From Methylobacterium brachiatum (GTDB lineage: Bacteria > Pseudomonadota > Alphaproteobacteria > Rhizobiales > Beijerinckiaceae): a stretch of DNA of 64,000 nt. The stretch is from positions 124,001 to 188,000 of the forward strand of contig NZ_JAJALK010000009.1 of assembly GCF_020523825.1 (NCBI RefSeq), written 5' to 3'. Position numbers and translations under genes: made by a program. Shown piece after piece: positions 43,339 through 52,398 of the stretch (positions are counted from its first letter, which is position 1; every line of letters begins with the position of its first letter). The notes below the pieces were generated by a model, which was not told the origin of the DNA, did not search any database, and saw nothing but the letters and a program-made list of their open reading frames with translations.

Positions 43339-43451
43339 GGGCTCCTTGAGGAAGTCAGGGCCAGCGCCGTCTCACCGGCGGCCGACGCGGAGCCGGCATC
43401 CGGCCGGGGCGGGGCCGTGCCGCAACCGCGCCTGTGCGCCGGCCGGGTGCA

Positions 43452-43787
43452 TCAAACGCTCGACAGGCTGCCGACCGCGGGATCGTGGGTGACGCTCACG
43501 GGCTGCATCGCGGATGTCAGCTTGAGCCGCTCGGCCTTCAGCTCGGCCAGGGCCGCCTTCGCGTACTCGATCTCGCTGCTGAGATCCTCCAGGACGGTCC
43601 GGCCCTCCTGAGCGAAGGCCTGCACGGCGTTGCTGGCACCGACCATGGCGCAGGCGCTCCAGTCGATCATGTCCCGATACTGGGCATGATACCGGTCCAG
43701 GCGCTTCAGCCGCATGTACATCGGCACCAGGCAGCCGGTCGTCGCGACCAGGGCGGCGAAGAGCAGGGCTTCAGCGGGAGAGAACAT
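43452..43787 (-). CDS. Membrane-anchored protein between fliM and fliN
   Basis: The protein is 111 residues from the Met at 43787 (MFSPAEALLFAALVATTGCL), with one membrane helix at the start, then a charged coiled-coil region (DLSSEIEYAKAALAELKAER). It overlaps the fliM stop by 17 bases and lies in the motor operon, so it is probably co-produced with the switch. I know no family for it. Its layout recalls small stator- or switch-associated proteins, but this is only a guess. Confidence 0.7.
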   Translation of the reverse strand: MFSPAEALLFAALVATTGCLVPMYMRLKRLDRYHAQYRDMIDWSACAMVGASNAVQAFAQEGRTVLEDLSSEIEYAKAALAELKAERLKLTSAMQPVSVTHDPAVGSLSSV

Positions 43788-44715
43788 CGTCGATAAACTC
43801 CTGGTCCTGGTCGATGAACCGGTCGACGCGCAGGACGATGTTGCCATCTTGCTGCCCGACGTCGCACCAGAACAACTCGCGATTGTTGCCTTCGAGCTTG
43901 ACCCGCGTGTTCGGCGTCGCCCGCAACTCGATCACCTGGCCGACCTCAAGGCTGGCGATCTCGCCCAGGGTCAGGGGCTTCTCTTCCAGGATCGCCTTGA
44001 GGGTGACCGGCGTCTTCTGCACCTCGCCGGCGATCTGCCGCGTCCAGCGGGAATCGCGGGCGGTGCTCTCGCCGACCAGGATGCGGCCCAGGCTCTGGCG
44101 CATGGGATTCAGGACGGATTGCGGGAGGACGATGAACATCTCGCCCCCGCGATTGAGCGCCTGCAGGACGAACTTCGCGGCCACGGCCTGGTTGTTGCGG
44201 CGGCCGATCACGGCGAAATCCATCCGCAATTCCGTCCGTTCGAGCTTGAACGGCGTGTCCGCCACGAGCGCGAAGGCGGCCTGCAGGGCCTTGCCGATCT
44301 GGTCGAAGATGCGTTGGGCGATCCGCAACTCGATGGCGGAGAAGGAGCGCTCCTCGTCCAGGGGCGGCTCGGAGCCGTCAGCGCCGAGAAGGACCTCCAC
44401 CATGGTGAAGACGAAGTCGCGATCGAACCCGACCAGGATGTGGCTGTCCCATTCCGGCGCCTGGAAGATGCCCGCGATGGCGTTGGCCTCGTAGGGTTCG
44501 AGGATGTCCCCGAAGCGCTGGCTCTCGACGTTGCTCAGCGAGAAATAGACGGGCGAGGCCGCGAAATGGCGCAGATGCTCGGCGCTGAACGTCGCGACCC
44601 GGTCCAGGATCACGTGCAGCATCGGCAGCCGGTCGAGCGAGAGGCCCGCGGCATCGAGCAGCCGATCCCGGATGTCGCTGGTCACCTGCTGCTTGTCTTG
44701 CGTCTCCGACATCAC
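43771..44715 (-). CDS. fliM: Flagellar motor switch protein FliM
   Basis: The protein has 314 residues. The middle CheC-like domain spans about 40-230 (FSAEHLRHFAASPVYFSLSN, FMVEVLLG-type) and the C-terminal SpoA domain about 240-310 (TPVTLKAILEEKPLTLGEIA). The usual N-terminal LSQxEIDxL peptide that binds CheY-P is not evident; the start reads TQDKQQVTSDIRDRLLDAAG, so the CheY docking may differ, as in other rhizobia. It overlaps motA by four bases (ATGA). Confidence 0.92.
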   Translation of the reverse strand: MMSETQDKQQVTSDIRDRLLDAAGLSLDRLPMLHVILDRVATFSAEHLRHFAASPVYFSLSNVESQRFGDILEPYEANAIAGIFQAPEWDSHILVGFDRDFVFTMVEVLLGADGSEPPLDEERSFSAIELRIAQRIFDQIGKALQAAFALVADTPFKLERTELRMDFAVIGRRNNQAVAAKFVLQALNRGGEMFIVLPQSVLNPMRQSLGRILVGESTARDSRWTRQIAGEVQKTPVTLKAILEEKPLTLGEIASLEVGQVIELRATPNTRVKLEGNNRELFWCDVGQQDGNIVLRVDRFIDQDQEFIDDVLSR

Positions 44716-45599
44716 GCGGCCTCACGCATGCCGGCCTCGCCGCGCGAGGAATTCGTGATCGTGGCGTTCTCGACCTCGTCGATCGTCGGCCGATAGCCGG
44801 CCGAGATCGCCTTCCGGCCATGCTCGATGGCGATCTGCGGCAGGGCGCCGTTCATATAGGCGAGCAGGGTCTGCTTCACGATGATGTAGACGCGCCCCTG
44901 CGCCTCGCGGGTGATCTTCACCTTGCTGGCGAGGGGGGCGATGACGCTGTAGGACATGAAGATGCCGCTGAAGGTGCCGACCAGGGCGGCGCCGATCAGG
45001 TGCCCCAGGAGCGCCGGCGACTGATCGAGGGCCCCCATCGCCTTCACGATGCCGAGGACGGCCGCCACGATGCCCAGGGCCGGCAGCCCGTCGGCGATGC
45101 CGCTCAGGGCGCCGTACACTTTCAGCTTGTCGCGCCGATGGGTGACCATCTCCTCCTCCATCAGCGCCTCGATCTCGTAGGAGCGCGCATTGCCGATGAG
45201 GATGAGGCGCACGTAGTCGCAGATGAACAGCGTCAGTTCCTTGTCGCGGGTCACCTTCGGGAAGGCCTTGAAGATCTCGGATTCCTCAGGGTTCTCGAGA
45301 TGCGGTTCGACCTCGTTGCGGGGCTTGGACCGCAATTCCCGGGTCAGCGCGAAGAGCAGGCCCAGCAGCGCGAGGTAATCCTCCTGCTTCGGCACACGCG
45401 ACAGGACCGCGTCCACGATCGCAACACCGGTATCCTTGACGACCTTCATGGGATTCGCGACCACGAACGCGCCCAGCGCCGCGCCGCCGATGATGACGAA
45501 CTCGAAGGGCTGCCAGATCACGGCGAGGTGGCCGCCCATGGCCGCGAACCCACCGCCGACGCAGCCGATCGCGATCAGCAAGCCTAAAATAACACCCAC
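44712..45599 (-). CDS. motA: Flagellar stator protein MotA
   Basis: The protein is 295 residues from a GTG at 45599, where VGVILGLLIAIGCVGGGF begins like other MotA proteins; the longer frame upstream is Arg/Ser-rich and not MotA-like. Four membrane helices, the cytoplasmic loop with RNEVEPHLENPEESEIF holding the conserved charged residues, and the proline-bearing DGLPALGIVAAVLGIVKAMG are present. It forms the proton channel with MotB, whose gene is not in this window. It is first in the motA-fliM-orf-fliN-fliG-flhB operon and divergent from the DUF1217 gene. Confidence 0.94.
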   Translation of the reverse strand: MGVILGLLIAIGCVGGGFAAMGGHLAVIWQPFEFVIIGGAALGAFVVANPMKVVKDTGVAIVDAVLSRVPKQEDYLALLGLLFALTRELRSKPRNEVEPHLENPEESEIFKAFPKVTRDKELTLFICDYVRLILIGNARSYEIEALMEEEMVTHRRDKLKVYGALSGIADGLPALGIVAAVLGIVKAMGALDQSPALLGHLIGAALVGTFSGIFMSYSVIAPLASKVKITREAQGRVYIIVKQTLLAYMNGALPQIAIEHGRKAISAGYRPTIDEVENATITNSSRGEAGMREAA

Positions 45600-45763
45600 G
45601 CGCGGCGCCCTGACGTCGTTCCAGTCGATGTCGCCGGACCTAGACTGCCATGCTTGCGTAAGGCTTGAGCAGAGATCGAGCGCATTGCCAGCCCAGGACC
45701 GAGAAAAAGCAAGGTTCGGACAAGCCTCGGCGGATAGCCTCCCGTCCAACGGACAGACGAAGG

Positions 45764-47179
45764 ATGCGTCTCATGACCTCGACCTTCACTGAATACCAAT
45801 TAATATCCAAAAATATATCGAAGGCGCTCGATCGCAAATCCAAAGAGTACGATGTCAAGAAAGAGGTCCAGTATTTCAAGGACAACATCGGCAAGGTCAA
45901 AACGGTCGACGAGTTTCTGCGCAACACGCGCCTCTACACCTTCGCCATGAAGGCGTTCGGCCTGGACGATATGATCTACGCGAAGGGCTTCATGAAGAAT
46001 GTCCTCGTCGGCGAGCCCGATAGCAACGGGCGCGTCCTGGTCGACCGGCTGCAGGATTCCCGATACCGGGATTTCGCGGCGGCCTTCAATTTCAAGGCTT
46101 ACGGTCAGAAGCCGACCTCGTCCGATCCTGAGCTGCAAGCCATGATCGATGCGTTCACGAAGAAAAACGACCCCTCCGCCAAGCCAAAATACGACTCCAA
46201 GACAGAAGATTTGAAGAATTATATTACGAATATCTCCCCTTTCATCAAATCGATGGATGACATCGTCTCGGACAGTACCTTGTCGGACATCATCCGGACC
46301 ACACTCGGGCTGCCTCCGGCCGCCTCGACGGACGGCGCCGATGAGAACGCCGCCCTGTTTGATGGCAAGATCGATGTTTCGACATTCCAGGATCCGGAGC
46401 AACTCCGTGAGTTCATCGATCGTTTCGCGGATGCGCGGTGGGAAGGCCGCAAGGCCCTCGTTGATCCTTATGTCAGGACAACCGGCGAGTACGCCGATTC
46501 CGACTCTGAAACCGGAAGGCTGGTGCAATACTTCCGGAACAAGATGAAAAACGTCTACTCCGCTGCGGACATTGCCGAAGATCCGGCATTGTTCGGCGTG
46601 GTTCAGACCGCGCTCGGCCTGCCCGCCTCCGCGTCATCGCAGGATCAAGCGGCCCAGACCAAGCTCATCGATAGCAAAATCAATATTTTATCGCTCAGGG
46701 ATCCGAAAGCGCTCGATCGGTTCCTGGACCGCTTCAAGAATGCCCATGACGACGCCCGGAACGTTCCGGTGGATTCCTATATCCGGCAGAGCCTGGAAAC
46801 GGATGAAGGGAACGAGAACGAGGGCGTGAGACTGGCCCTGTACTTCCGGCGCATGGCCGGAACCGTCAAATCCGCCTACTCGATCCTCGCCGACAAAGCG
46901 CTGGCCGAAGTCGTCCGGACCGCGCTCGGGCTGCCGCCGGAGGCGGCGAGGGCCAACATTGAGGCACAGGCTGCCCTGATCAACCGAAAGCTCGACATTT
47001 CAAGCCTGAAAGATCCGGCCCAGGTCGAAAAGCTTCTTCAACGCTTCACCACCATGTGGGACGCCAAGAATGGCGGTGGGGCCGCCAGTTCGGCCCTGTC
47101 GTTCCTGGGTGGGGCCGATTCCAGCCTCGATACGGACCTCCTGGTCAGGCTCCAATCCATCCGGCTCGGAGGCCGGTAA
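45764..47179 (+). CDS. DUF1217-type protein with four repeats, flagellar cluster
   Basis: The protein is 471 residues from the Met at 45764 (or 468 from 45773). Four similar units follow each other: FLRNTRLYTFAMKAFGLDDM, DSTLSDIIRTTLGLPPA, DPALFGVVQTALGLPASA and DKALAEVVRTALGLPPEA, each leading to a D-I/K-I-x-x-L/F-x-D-P helix pair. DUF1217 proteins sit in rhizobial flagellar clusters beside flgF. A hook/rod or export role has been suggested; it is not settled. The region is AT-richer than its neighbours. FlgF follows after one base. Confidence 0.82.
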   Translation: MRLMTSTFTEYQLISKNISKALDRKSKEYDVKKEVQYFKDNIGKVKTVDEFLRNTRLYTFAMKAFGLDDMIYAKGFMKNVLVGEPDSNGRVLVDRLQDSRYRDFAAAFNFKAYGQKPTSSDPELQAMIDAFTKKNDPSAKPKYDSKTEDLKNYITNISPFIKSMDDIVSDSTLSDIIRTTLGLPPAASTDGADENAALFDGKIDVSTFQDPEQLREFIDRFADARWEGRKALVDPYVRTTGEYADSDSETGRLVQYFRNKMKNVYSAADIAEDPALFGVVQTALGLPASASSQDQAAQTKLIDSKINILSLRDPKALDRFLDRFKNAHDDARNVPVDSYIRQSLETDEGNENEGVRLALYFRRMAGTVKSAYSILADKALAEVVRTALGLPPEAARANIEAQAALINRKLDISSLKDPAQVEKLLQRFTTMWDAKNGGGAASSALSFLGGADSSLDTDLLVRLQSIRLGGR

Positions 47180-47180
47180 C

Positions 47181-47921
47181 ATGCAATCCTCGCTCTACGT
47201 CACGCTATCCGCCCAGGTCGCCCTCGAACAACGCCTGAACACGGTGGCGAACAACGTCGCCAACCTCGGAACCGCCGGCTACCGCGCCGAGGAGGTGAAG
47301 TTCGAGACGATCCTGTCCCAGGCGGGCGGGCGCGACGTGGCTTTCGCCACGCCGGGCGAGACCTTCCTGTCGCGCAAGGCCGGCCCGCTCAACAAGACCG
47401 ACAGCCCCCTCGACGTCGGTATCCAGGGCGACGGCTGGCTGGCCGTCCGGGGCCGGTCGGGCCTGGTCTATACGCGGGACGGCCGGATGCAGATCTCGGC
47501 CGCGGGCGACCTTCAGGACCTGAACGGGCGGCCGGTCCTGGATCCGGGCGGGTCCCCGATCACGGTCGATCCCGAGGGACCGCCGATCACCATCGGCCAG
47601 GACGGGATCATCTCGCAGGGGACCAACCAGATCGGGGCGCTCGGCGTCTTCCGCCTCGACAGCGCGGCCACGCTCACCCGCGTCGACGGCAACGCCGTCT
47701 CCTCGGACAGGCCGGGTACCCCGATCCTCGACTTCAACCAGCGGGGCGAGACGGCTGTCCGCGTGCAGCAGGGCTTCCAGGAAGGGGCCAACGTCAACCC
47801 GGTCATGGAGATGTCGCGGCTGATCATGATCACCCGCACCTTCGAGGGCGCGGCCGCCGCGGTGGCGGAAACGGAATCGTCGCTGCAGAGCGCGATCCGC
47901 GGCCTCGGTCCGGCCTCCTAA
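47181..47921 (+). CDS. flgF: Flagellar basal-body rod protein FlgF
   Basis: A 246-residue proximal-rod protein. Its start, LEQRLNTVANNVANLGTAGY, is the rod/hook-family N-terminal motif; a Gly-rich middle (LDVGIQGDGWLAVRG, RDGRMQISAAGDL) and the C-terminal VNPVMEMSRLIMITRTFEGA follow the FlgF pattern. It begins one base after the DUF1217 stop; the start is fixed by ACATGCAATCC with a GGAGGCC just upstream. Confidence 0.93.
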   Translation: MQSSLYVTLSAQVALEQRLNTVANNVANLGTAGYRAEEVKFETILSQAGGRDVAFATPGETFLSRKAGPLNKTDSPLDVGIQGDGWLAVRGRSGLVYTRDGRMQISAAGDLQDLNGRPVLDPGGSPITVDPEGPPITIGQDGIISQGTNQIGALGVFRLDSAATLTRVDGNAVSSDRPGTPILDFNQRGETAVRVQQGFQEGANVNPVMEMSRLIMITRTFEGAAAAVAETESSLQSAIRGLGPAS

Positions 47922-48021
47922 AAAAACGGCGGACGGAGCCCCGACGATCGTCGGCCTTCAGGGACGGATGGCGTGCCCAGAGGGTTCAGCCTGTTGAGAG
48001 GTTCAGGGGCGCACCTGGGGC

Positions 48022-48066
48022 ACCAGGGCTCTGCCCTGGACCCGCAAAAGGTCCCGGACCTTTTGA
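48022..48066. repeat. Dispersed palindromic repeat, copy 2
   Basis: ACCAGGGCTCTGCCCTGGAC and AAAGGTCCCGGACCTTTTG: the same paired palindromes as at 36352-36396, in the flgF-fliI gap of about 296 bases. Small differences within the palindromes suggest compensated divergence (AAGGTCCCGGACCTT core kept). Confidence 0.85.
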
Positions 48067-48217
48067 AACCTCACGGTTCCGAGGCCTGTCCTGCGCGAGG
48101 CAGGACGGCACGCCCGCCGGGGGCGACGTCGGCCCGGATGGCCGTTCGAAACATGACCGCAGAGCTGCGCCGCCCGCTGCCAATGCATGGCCCGGGGCAG
48201 GGGCTCCGGAGAATTCC

Positions 48218-49540
48218 ATGAACGCGCTCGATCAGCTCGCCCTCGCCCTCGAGGACCGGGGCGAACACCCGGTCATCCGGGTCGGCGGCTCGGTGAGCGA
48301 GATCGGATTCGGCCATTGCCGCATCAAGATCAACCTGCCCCTGCTGAAGCTCGGCGACCGCATGCAGATCGAGGCAAACGACCAGCGGATCGATGGCGAG
48401 GTCGTCCGGATCGACGGCGACGGCGTGATCCTCAAGCCGTTCGACACCCGGATCGAGGCCGGCCTCGGATCCCTGGCCTATCGGGTGACGGCGTTCGATC
48501 CCCGGCCCTGCGAGGCCTGGAAGGGCCGGGTCATCGACGCGCTCGGTCGGCCGATCGACGGGGCGGGCGACCTCCCCAAGGGTCCCCAGCCCATGCCGCT
48601 CGACGCCAGCCCGCCGCCGGCGATGCGCCGCTCTCGGGTGGACCAGCCGCTGAAGACCGGCGTGAAGGCCCTGGATCTGTTCACGCCCCTCTGCGCGGCG
48701 CAGCGCATCGGCATCTTCGCGGGATCGGGGGTCGGCAAGTCGACGCTGCTGTCGATGCTGGCCCGCTGCTCCGGCTTCGACACCGTGGTCGTCGCCCTGG
48801 TCGGCGAGCGCGGGCGCGAGGTGCGGGAGTTCCTCGAGGGGCCGATCCAGGAGAGCCGCGCCCGCGCGGTCGTGGTCGTCGCCACCGGGGACGAGAGCCC
48901 GATGATGCGCCGGCAGGCCCCGAAGCTCGCCTTCGCGGTGGCCGAGTATTTCCGCGATCAGGGCCAGTCGGTGCTGCTCATCCTCGACTCGGTGACGCGC
49001 TTCGCCCACGCCGCCCGGGATGTCGCCCTGGCGGCCGGCGAGCCGCCGGTGGCGCGGGGCTATCCCCCGAGCGTGTTCGGTGACCTCCCGCGCCTGCTCG
49101 AGCGGGCCGGGCCGGGCCTTGAGGGCGGCGGCACGATCACGGGCATCTTCTCGGTGCTGATCGACGGCGACGACCACAACGATCCGGTGGCCGACAGCAT
49201 CCGCGGCACCCTCGACGGCCACGTCGTGCTGGATCGCGCCATCGCCGACCAGGGCCGCTACCCGGCGATCAACCTGCTCGGCTCGATCTCCCGCCTGGCC
49301 GACCTGGTCTGGACGCCGCAGCAGCGCGAGCTCGTGCGCACGCTCAAGAGCCTGATCGCCCGCTTCGAGGATTCCCGCGACCTGCGCCTGATGGGCGGCT
49401 ACCAAGCGGGGACCGATCCGGAGCTCGACCAGGCCGTGGCCCTGGTCCCGAAGATTTACGCCGCGCTGCGGCAGGATCCGAGCGACCCGCAGAGCCTCGA
49501 CGCCTTCCTGGATCTCGCCAACGCGCTGCGGGCGGGATGA
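48218..49540 (+). CDS. fliI: Flagellar export ATPase FliI
   Basis: The 440-residue hexameric ATPase of the export apparatus. Walker A is GSGVGKST (169-176), Walker B is SVLLILDSVTRFA (about 245-258), and the F1-beta-like signature YPPSVFGDLPRLLERAG follows. It unfolds and feeds substrates to FlhA/FlhB. A GGAG site is about ten bases ahead of the ATG. FliJ-like and FlgN-like proteins lie further on in the cluster. Confidence 0.96.
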   Translation: MNALDQLALALEDRGEHPVIRVGGSVSEIGFGHCRIKINLPLLKLGDRMQIEANDQRIDGEVVRIDGDGVILKPFDTRIEAGLGSLAYRVTAFDPRPCEAWKGRVIDALGRPIDGAGDLPKGPQPMPLDASPPPAMRRSRVDQPLKTGVKALDLFTPLCAAQRIGIFAGSGVGKSTLLSMLARCSGFDTVVVALVGERGREVREFLEGPIQESRARAVVVVATGDESPMMRRQAPKLAFAVAEYFRDQGQSVLLILDSVTRFAHAARDVALAAGEPPVARGYPPSVFGDLPRLLERAGPGLEGGGTITGIFSVLIDGDDHNDPVADSIRGTLDGHVVLDRAIADQGRYPAINLLGSISRLADLVWTPQQRELVRTLKSLIARFEDSRDLRLMGGYQAGTDPELDQAVALVPKIYAALRQDPSDPQSLDAFLDLANALRAG

Positions 49541-49683
49541 GGCGCTGTCCGGTGCCGCCAACCCAACGCGATCGCCCGCGCAGGGCTCAAGGCAGCGCTC
49601 ACGGAATGTGGGGCCGAAAGCTTCGCGCAAGCGACTCCTGATCTGAAGTCCTGCAACGTCGTCCAACAACGGAGATTCGCGTC

Positions 49684-50916
49684 ATGGGTCTGTATGGTGT
49701 CCTCAACAGCGGTGTTTCCGGAATGAACGCCCAGTCCAACCGGCTCGGCGTCGTTGCAGACAACATCCAGAACCAGAACACCGTCGGCTATAAGCGCGGA
49801 TCGACGCAATTTTCTTCGCTTTTGACCGATTCCGGCAACGGATCCTACAATTCCGGCGGCGTCACGACTGTCGTGCGTCACGAAGTTTCCGGAAAATCCA
49901 ACACGACCGCGACGACGAGTTCTTCCGATATTGCGATCAATGGGAATGGCTTTTTCATCGTCAAAGACGAAGGTGGCAAGACATCCCTCACGCGGGCCGG
50001 CAATTTCGTCGTCGATGCCAGGACAGGGGACTTGGTGAACGCCGCGGGTATGCACCTGATGGGCTACAACCTGGCCTCGGGCACACCGGTCCCGTCGATG
50101 AACAGCTACAATGGGCTGGTTCCCGTCAACCTCGCTTCGATGGCGATGAAGAGCAACCCGTCCACGAAGGGTTTCATCAACGGCGGCGCCGTCCTCAATA
50201 GCAACGCGGATAATCTTGGCGGCGACCCGACTCCTCCTACGGCCGCCAATCCTGCTGGTAATTTTACTTCTGCGACAAACTTCAATGCCTACGATAATCT
50301 TGGCAATCCCGTTCAAGTGGATCTTTATTTTATCAAGAACTCGTCCGGGAACTGGAAGGTTTCCGCCTACGATCATAAAGCTGGAACCATCCTGGCAGGC
50401 CCGACAGCGTTGACATTCGACGGCGCCGGAAAAATGGCCAATCCCCCTAAGATGAGCTTCAATATTCCCAATGGTCAGCCTTTTACGTTTGATTTCGCCA
50501 ATGTAAGCCAGCTGGCGAGTCAATTCGTGTTCGACGGCAAAGTTGACGGGAATAGTCCTCAGGCCGTCGATCACGCAGCGATCGACACGGATGGCACGGT
50601 CTACGCGGTCTTCGGCGACGGGCAAACGGCCGCCGCCTTCCGCATTCCGCTCGCGACCGTGGCGAGCCCGGACAACCTGACCCCGCGTTCGGGCAACGTG
50701 TTCGACATCACGCCGCAATCGGGCGACCCGCGGGTCAACTTCGCCAACGTCGGAGGCCGCGGGTCCATCCAGTCCAACTCGCTCGAGGATTCCAATGTCG
50801 ACCTCGGCAACGAGCTGGCCACGATGATCGCATCGCAGACCGGCTACGGCGCCAATTCGAAGGTGTTCCAGACCGGCACCGAGATGCTCGAGACTCTCGT
50901 GAATCTGAAGCGCTGA
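49684..50916 (+). CDS. flgE: Flagellar hook protein FlgE
   Basis: This 410-residue protein forms the hook. The N-terminal NAQSNRLGVVADNIQNQNTV and the C-terminal TGYGANSKVFQTGTEMLETL are the axial-family ends. The middle region (FNAYDNLGNPVQVDLYF) is FlgE-type. The ATG follows GGAGATTC by a few bases. It starts the flgE-flgK-flgL-flaF-flbT-flgD run. Confidence 0.94.
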   Translation: MGLYGVLNSGVSGMNAQSNRLGVVADNIQNQNTVGYKRGSTQFSSLLTDSGNGSYNSGGVTTVVRHEVSGKSNTTATTSSSDIAINGNGFFIVKDEGGKTSLTRAGNFVVDARTGDLVNAAGMHLMGYNLASGTPVPSMNSYNGLVPVNLASMAMKSNPSTKGFINGGAVLNSNADNLGGDPTPPTAANPAGNFTSATNFNAYDNLGNPVQVDLYFIKNSSGNWKVSAYDHKAGTILAGPTALTFDGAGKMANPPKMSFNIPNGQPFTFDFANVSQLASQFVFDGKVDGNSPQAVDHAAIDTDGTVYAVFGDGQTAAAFRIPLATVASPDNLTPRSGNVFDITPQSGDPRVNFANVGGRGSIQSNSLEDSNVDLGNELATMIASQTGYGANSKVFQTGTEMLETLVNLKR

Positions 50917-50939
50917 CGCTCGGCTGAAGGAGACCGGGG

Positions 50940-52394
50940 ATGAGCCTTTCCGTTGCCATGAAGGCGGCGCGCGGCGCCTTGCAGGCGAACGCGACCAGCA
51001 CCGGCGTGGTGTCGCGCAACATCGCGGGCGTCAACGATCCGGCCTATTCGCGCAAGATCGCGTCGCTGGTGACCACGGACGGGCCGGTCCGCGTCGTCAT
51101 CAGCCGCGCGAGCGACACGCTGCTGTTCGACAAAACGATCCACAGCACGTCGGAGCTCGCCGGCCGGACGGAGATCCTCAAGGGCCTGCAAAGCCTGGAG
51201 GACACGGTCGGCGACACGGAAGAGGGCCGTTCGGTCTCCGCCAAGATCAGTGCCGTCAAGACGGCGCTGGCGAATGCCGCGGGCCAGCCCAACGACATCA
51301 ACCTGGCCAAGGCCGCCGTCGCGGCCGCCAAGGATCTGGCGCGGACCCTGAACCAGGCGAGCGCGACGGTCCAGAAAGTCCGCTTCGATGCGGACCAGGA
51401 TATCGCCAAATCGGTCGGGACGATTAACGACCTGCTCGGGCAGTTCGATAAAGCCAACAAGGCCGTTGTGCTCGGAACGACGACCGGGGCCGATATCAGC
51501 GACGCACTCGACAACCGGGACAAGATCCTGGCGCAATTGTCCCAGGAGATCGGCATCCACACGTCCGTTCGGGCGGGCAACGATATGGCGATCTACGCCG
51601 ACAACGGCGCGCCGCTGTTCGACCGTGGCGCCCGAACCGTAACCTTCGCCCCGACCACGGCCTTTGGAGCCGGCACGACAGGCAACGCCGTCCTGATCGA
51701 CGGCATCCGGGTGACCGGCAACGGCTCGATGATGCCGCTTCAGGCCGGCCGCATCGTCGGGCTGATGACGGTGCGCGATGAAGCCGCCGTCACCTATCAG
51801 AAGCAGCTCGACGCGATCGCGGGCGGCTTGATCAAAGCCTTCGCCGAGACGGACAAGAATTCGGCGACTGGAACGGCATTCGCCGGCCTGTTCACCAATG
51901 CTGGCAACACGGCGCTTCCGGCGGTGAACACCGGCCTTGCGAGCTCCATCCAGGTCAATGCCAAAGCGGATCCGGAACTGGGAGGCAACCCGTTCACCTT
52001 GCGCGACGGCGGCATGAACGCGGGCTCTCAGTACACGTACAACGACACCAACGCAGCCTCGTACGTCGACCACCTTCGCGCGCTGCAATCCGCGCTCGGG
52101 GCGGAGCGGCCCTTCCCATCGGATTCCGAGCTTCCGGCCTCGGCCTCGCTACTGACCGCAGCCGGAGCTTCAGTGAGCTGGCTGGAAGCGACCCGCAAGG
52201 GGGCCTCGAAGCGGGTCGAGGACGAATCGGCCTTCCTCGACCGCGCCTCGACCGCGCTCTCCAACGCGACAGGGGTGAATCGCGACGACGAGGTGGCGAC
52301 GATGCTGGAACTGGAGAAGTCCTATGCGGCCTCCGCCAAGCTCCTCGCCACGGTCAACGCGATGCTGCAGACCCTTCTCGATGCCGTGAGGTAG
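50940..52394 (+). CDS. flgK: Hook-filament junction protein FlgK
   Basis: The protein has 484 residues. The conserved N-terminus with ARGALQANATSTGVVSRNIA and NDPAYSRK, and the C-terminus NRDDEVATMLELEKSYAASA are typical of FlgK (HAP1). It connects hook and filament with FlgL. It lies 23 bases after flgE, and four bases before flgL, with a GGAG site. Confidence 0.93.
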   Translation: MSLSVAMKAARGALQANATSTGVVSRNIAGVNDPAYSRKIASLVTTDGPVRVVISRASDTLLFDKTIHSTSELAGRTEILKGLQSLEDTVGDTEEGRSVSAKISAVKTALANAAGQPNDINLAKAAVAAAKDLARTLNQASATVQKVRFDADQDIAKSVGTINDLLGQFDKANKAVVLGTTTGADISDALDNRDKILAQLSQEIGIHTSVRAGNDMAIYADNGAPLFDRGARTVTFAPTTAFGAGTTGNAVLIDGIRVTGNGSMMPLQAGRIVGLMTVRDEAAVTYQKQLDAIAGGLIKAFAETDKNSATGTAFAGLFTNAGNTALPAVNTGLASSIQVNAKADPELGGNPFTLRDGGMNAGSQYTYNDTNAASYVDHLRALQSALGAERPFPSDSELPASASLLTAAGASVSWLEATRKGASKRVEDESAFLDRASTALSNATGVNRDDEVATMLELEKSYAASAKLLATVNAMLQTLLDAVR

Positions 52395-52398
52395 CGCC

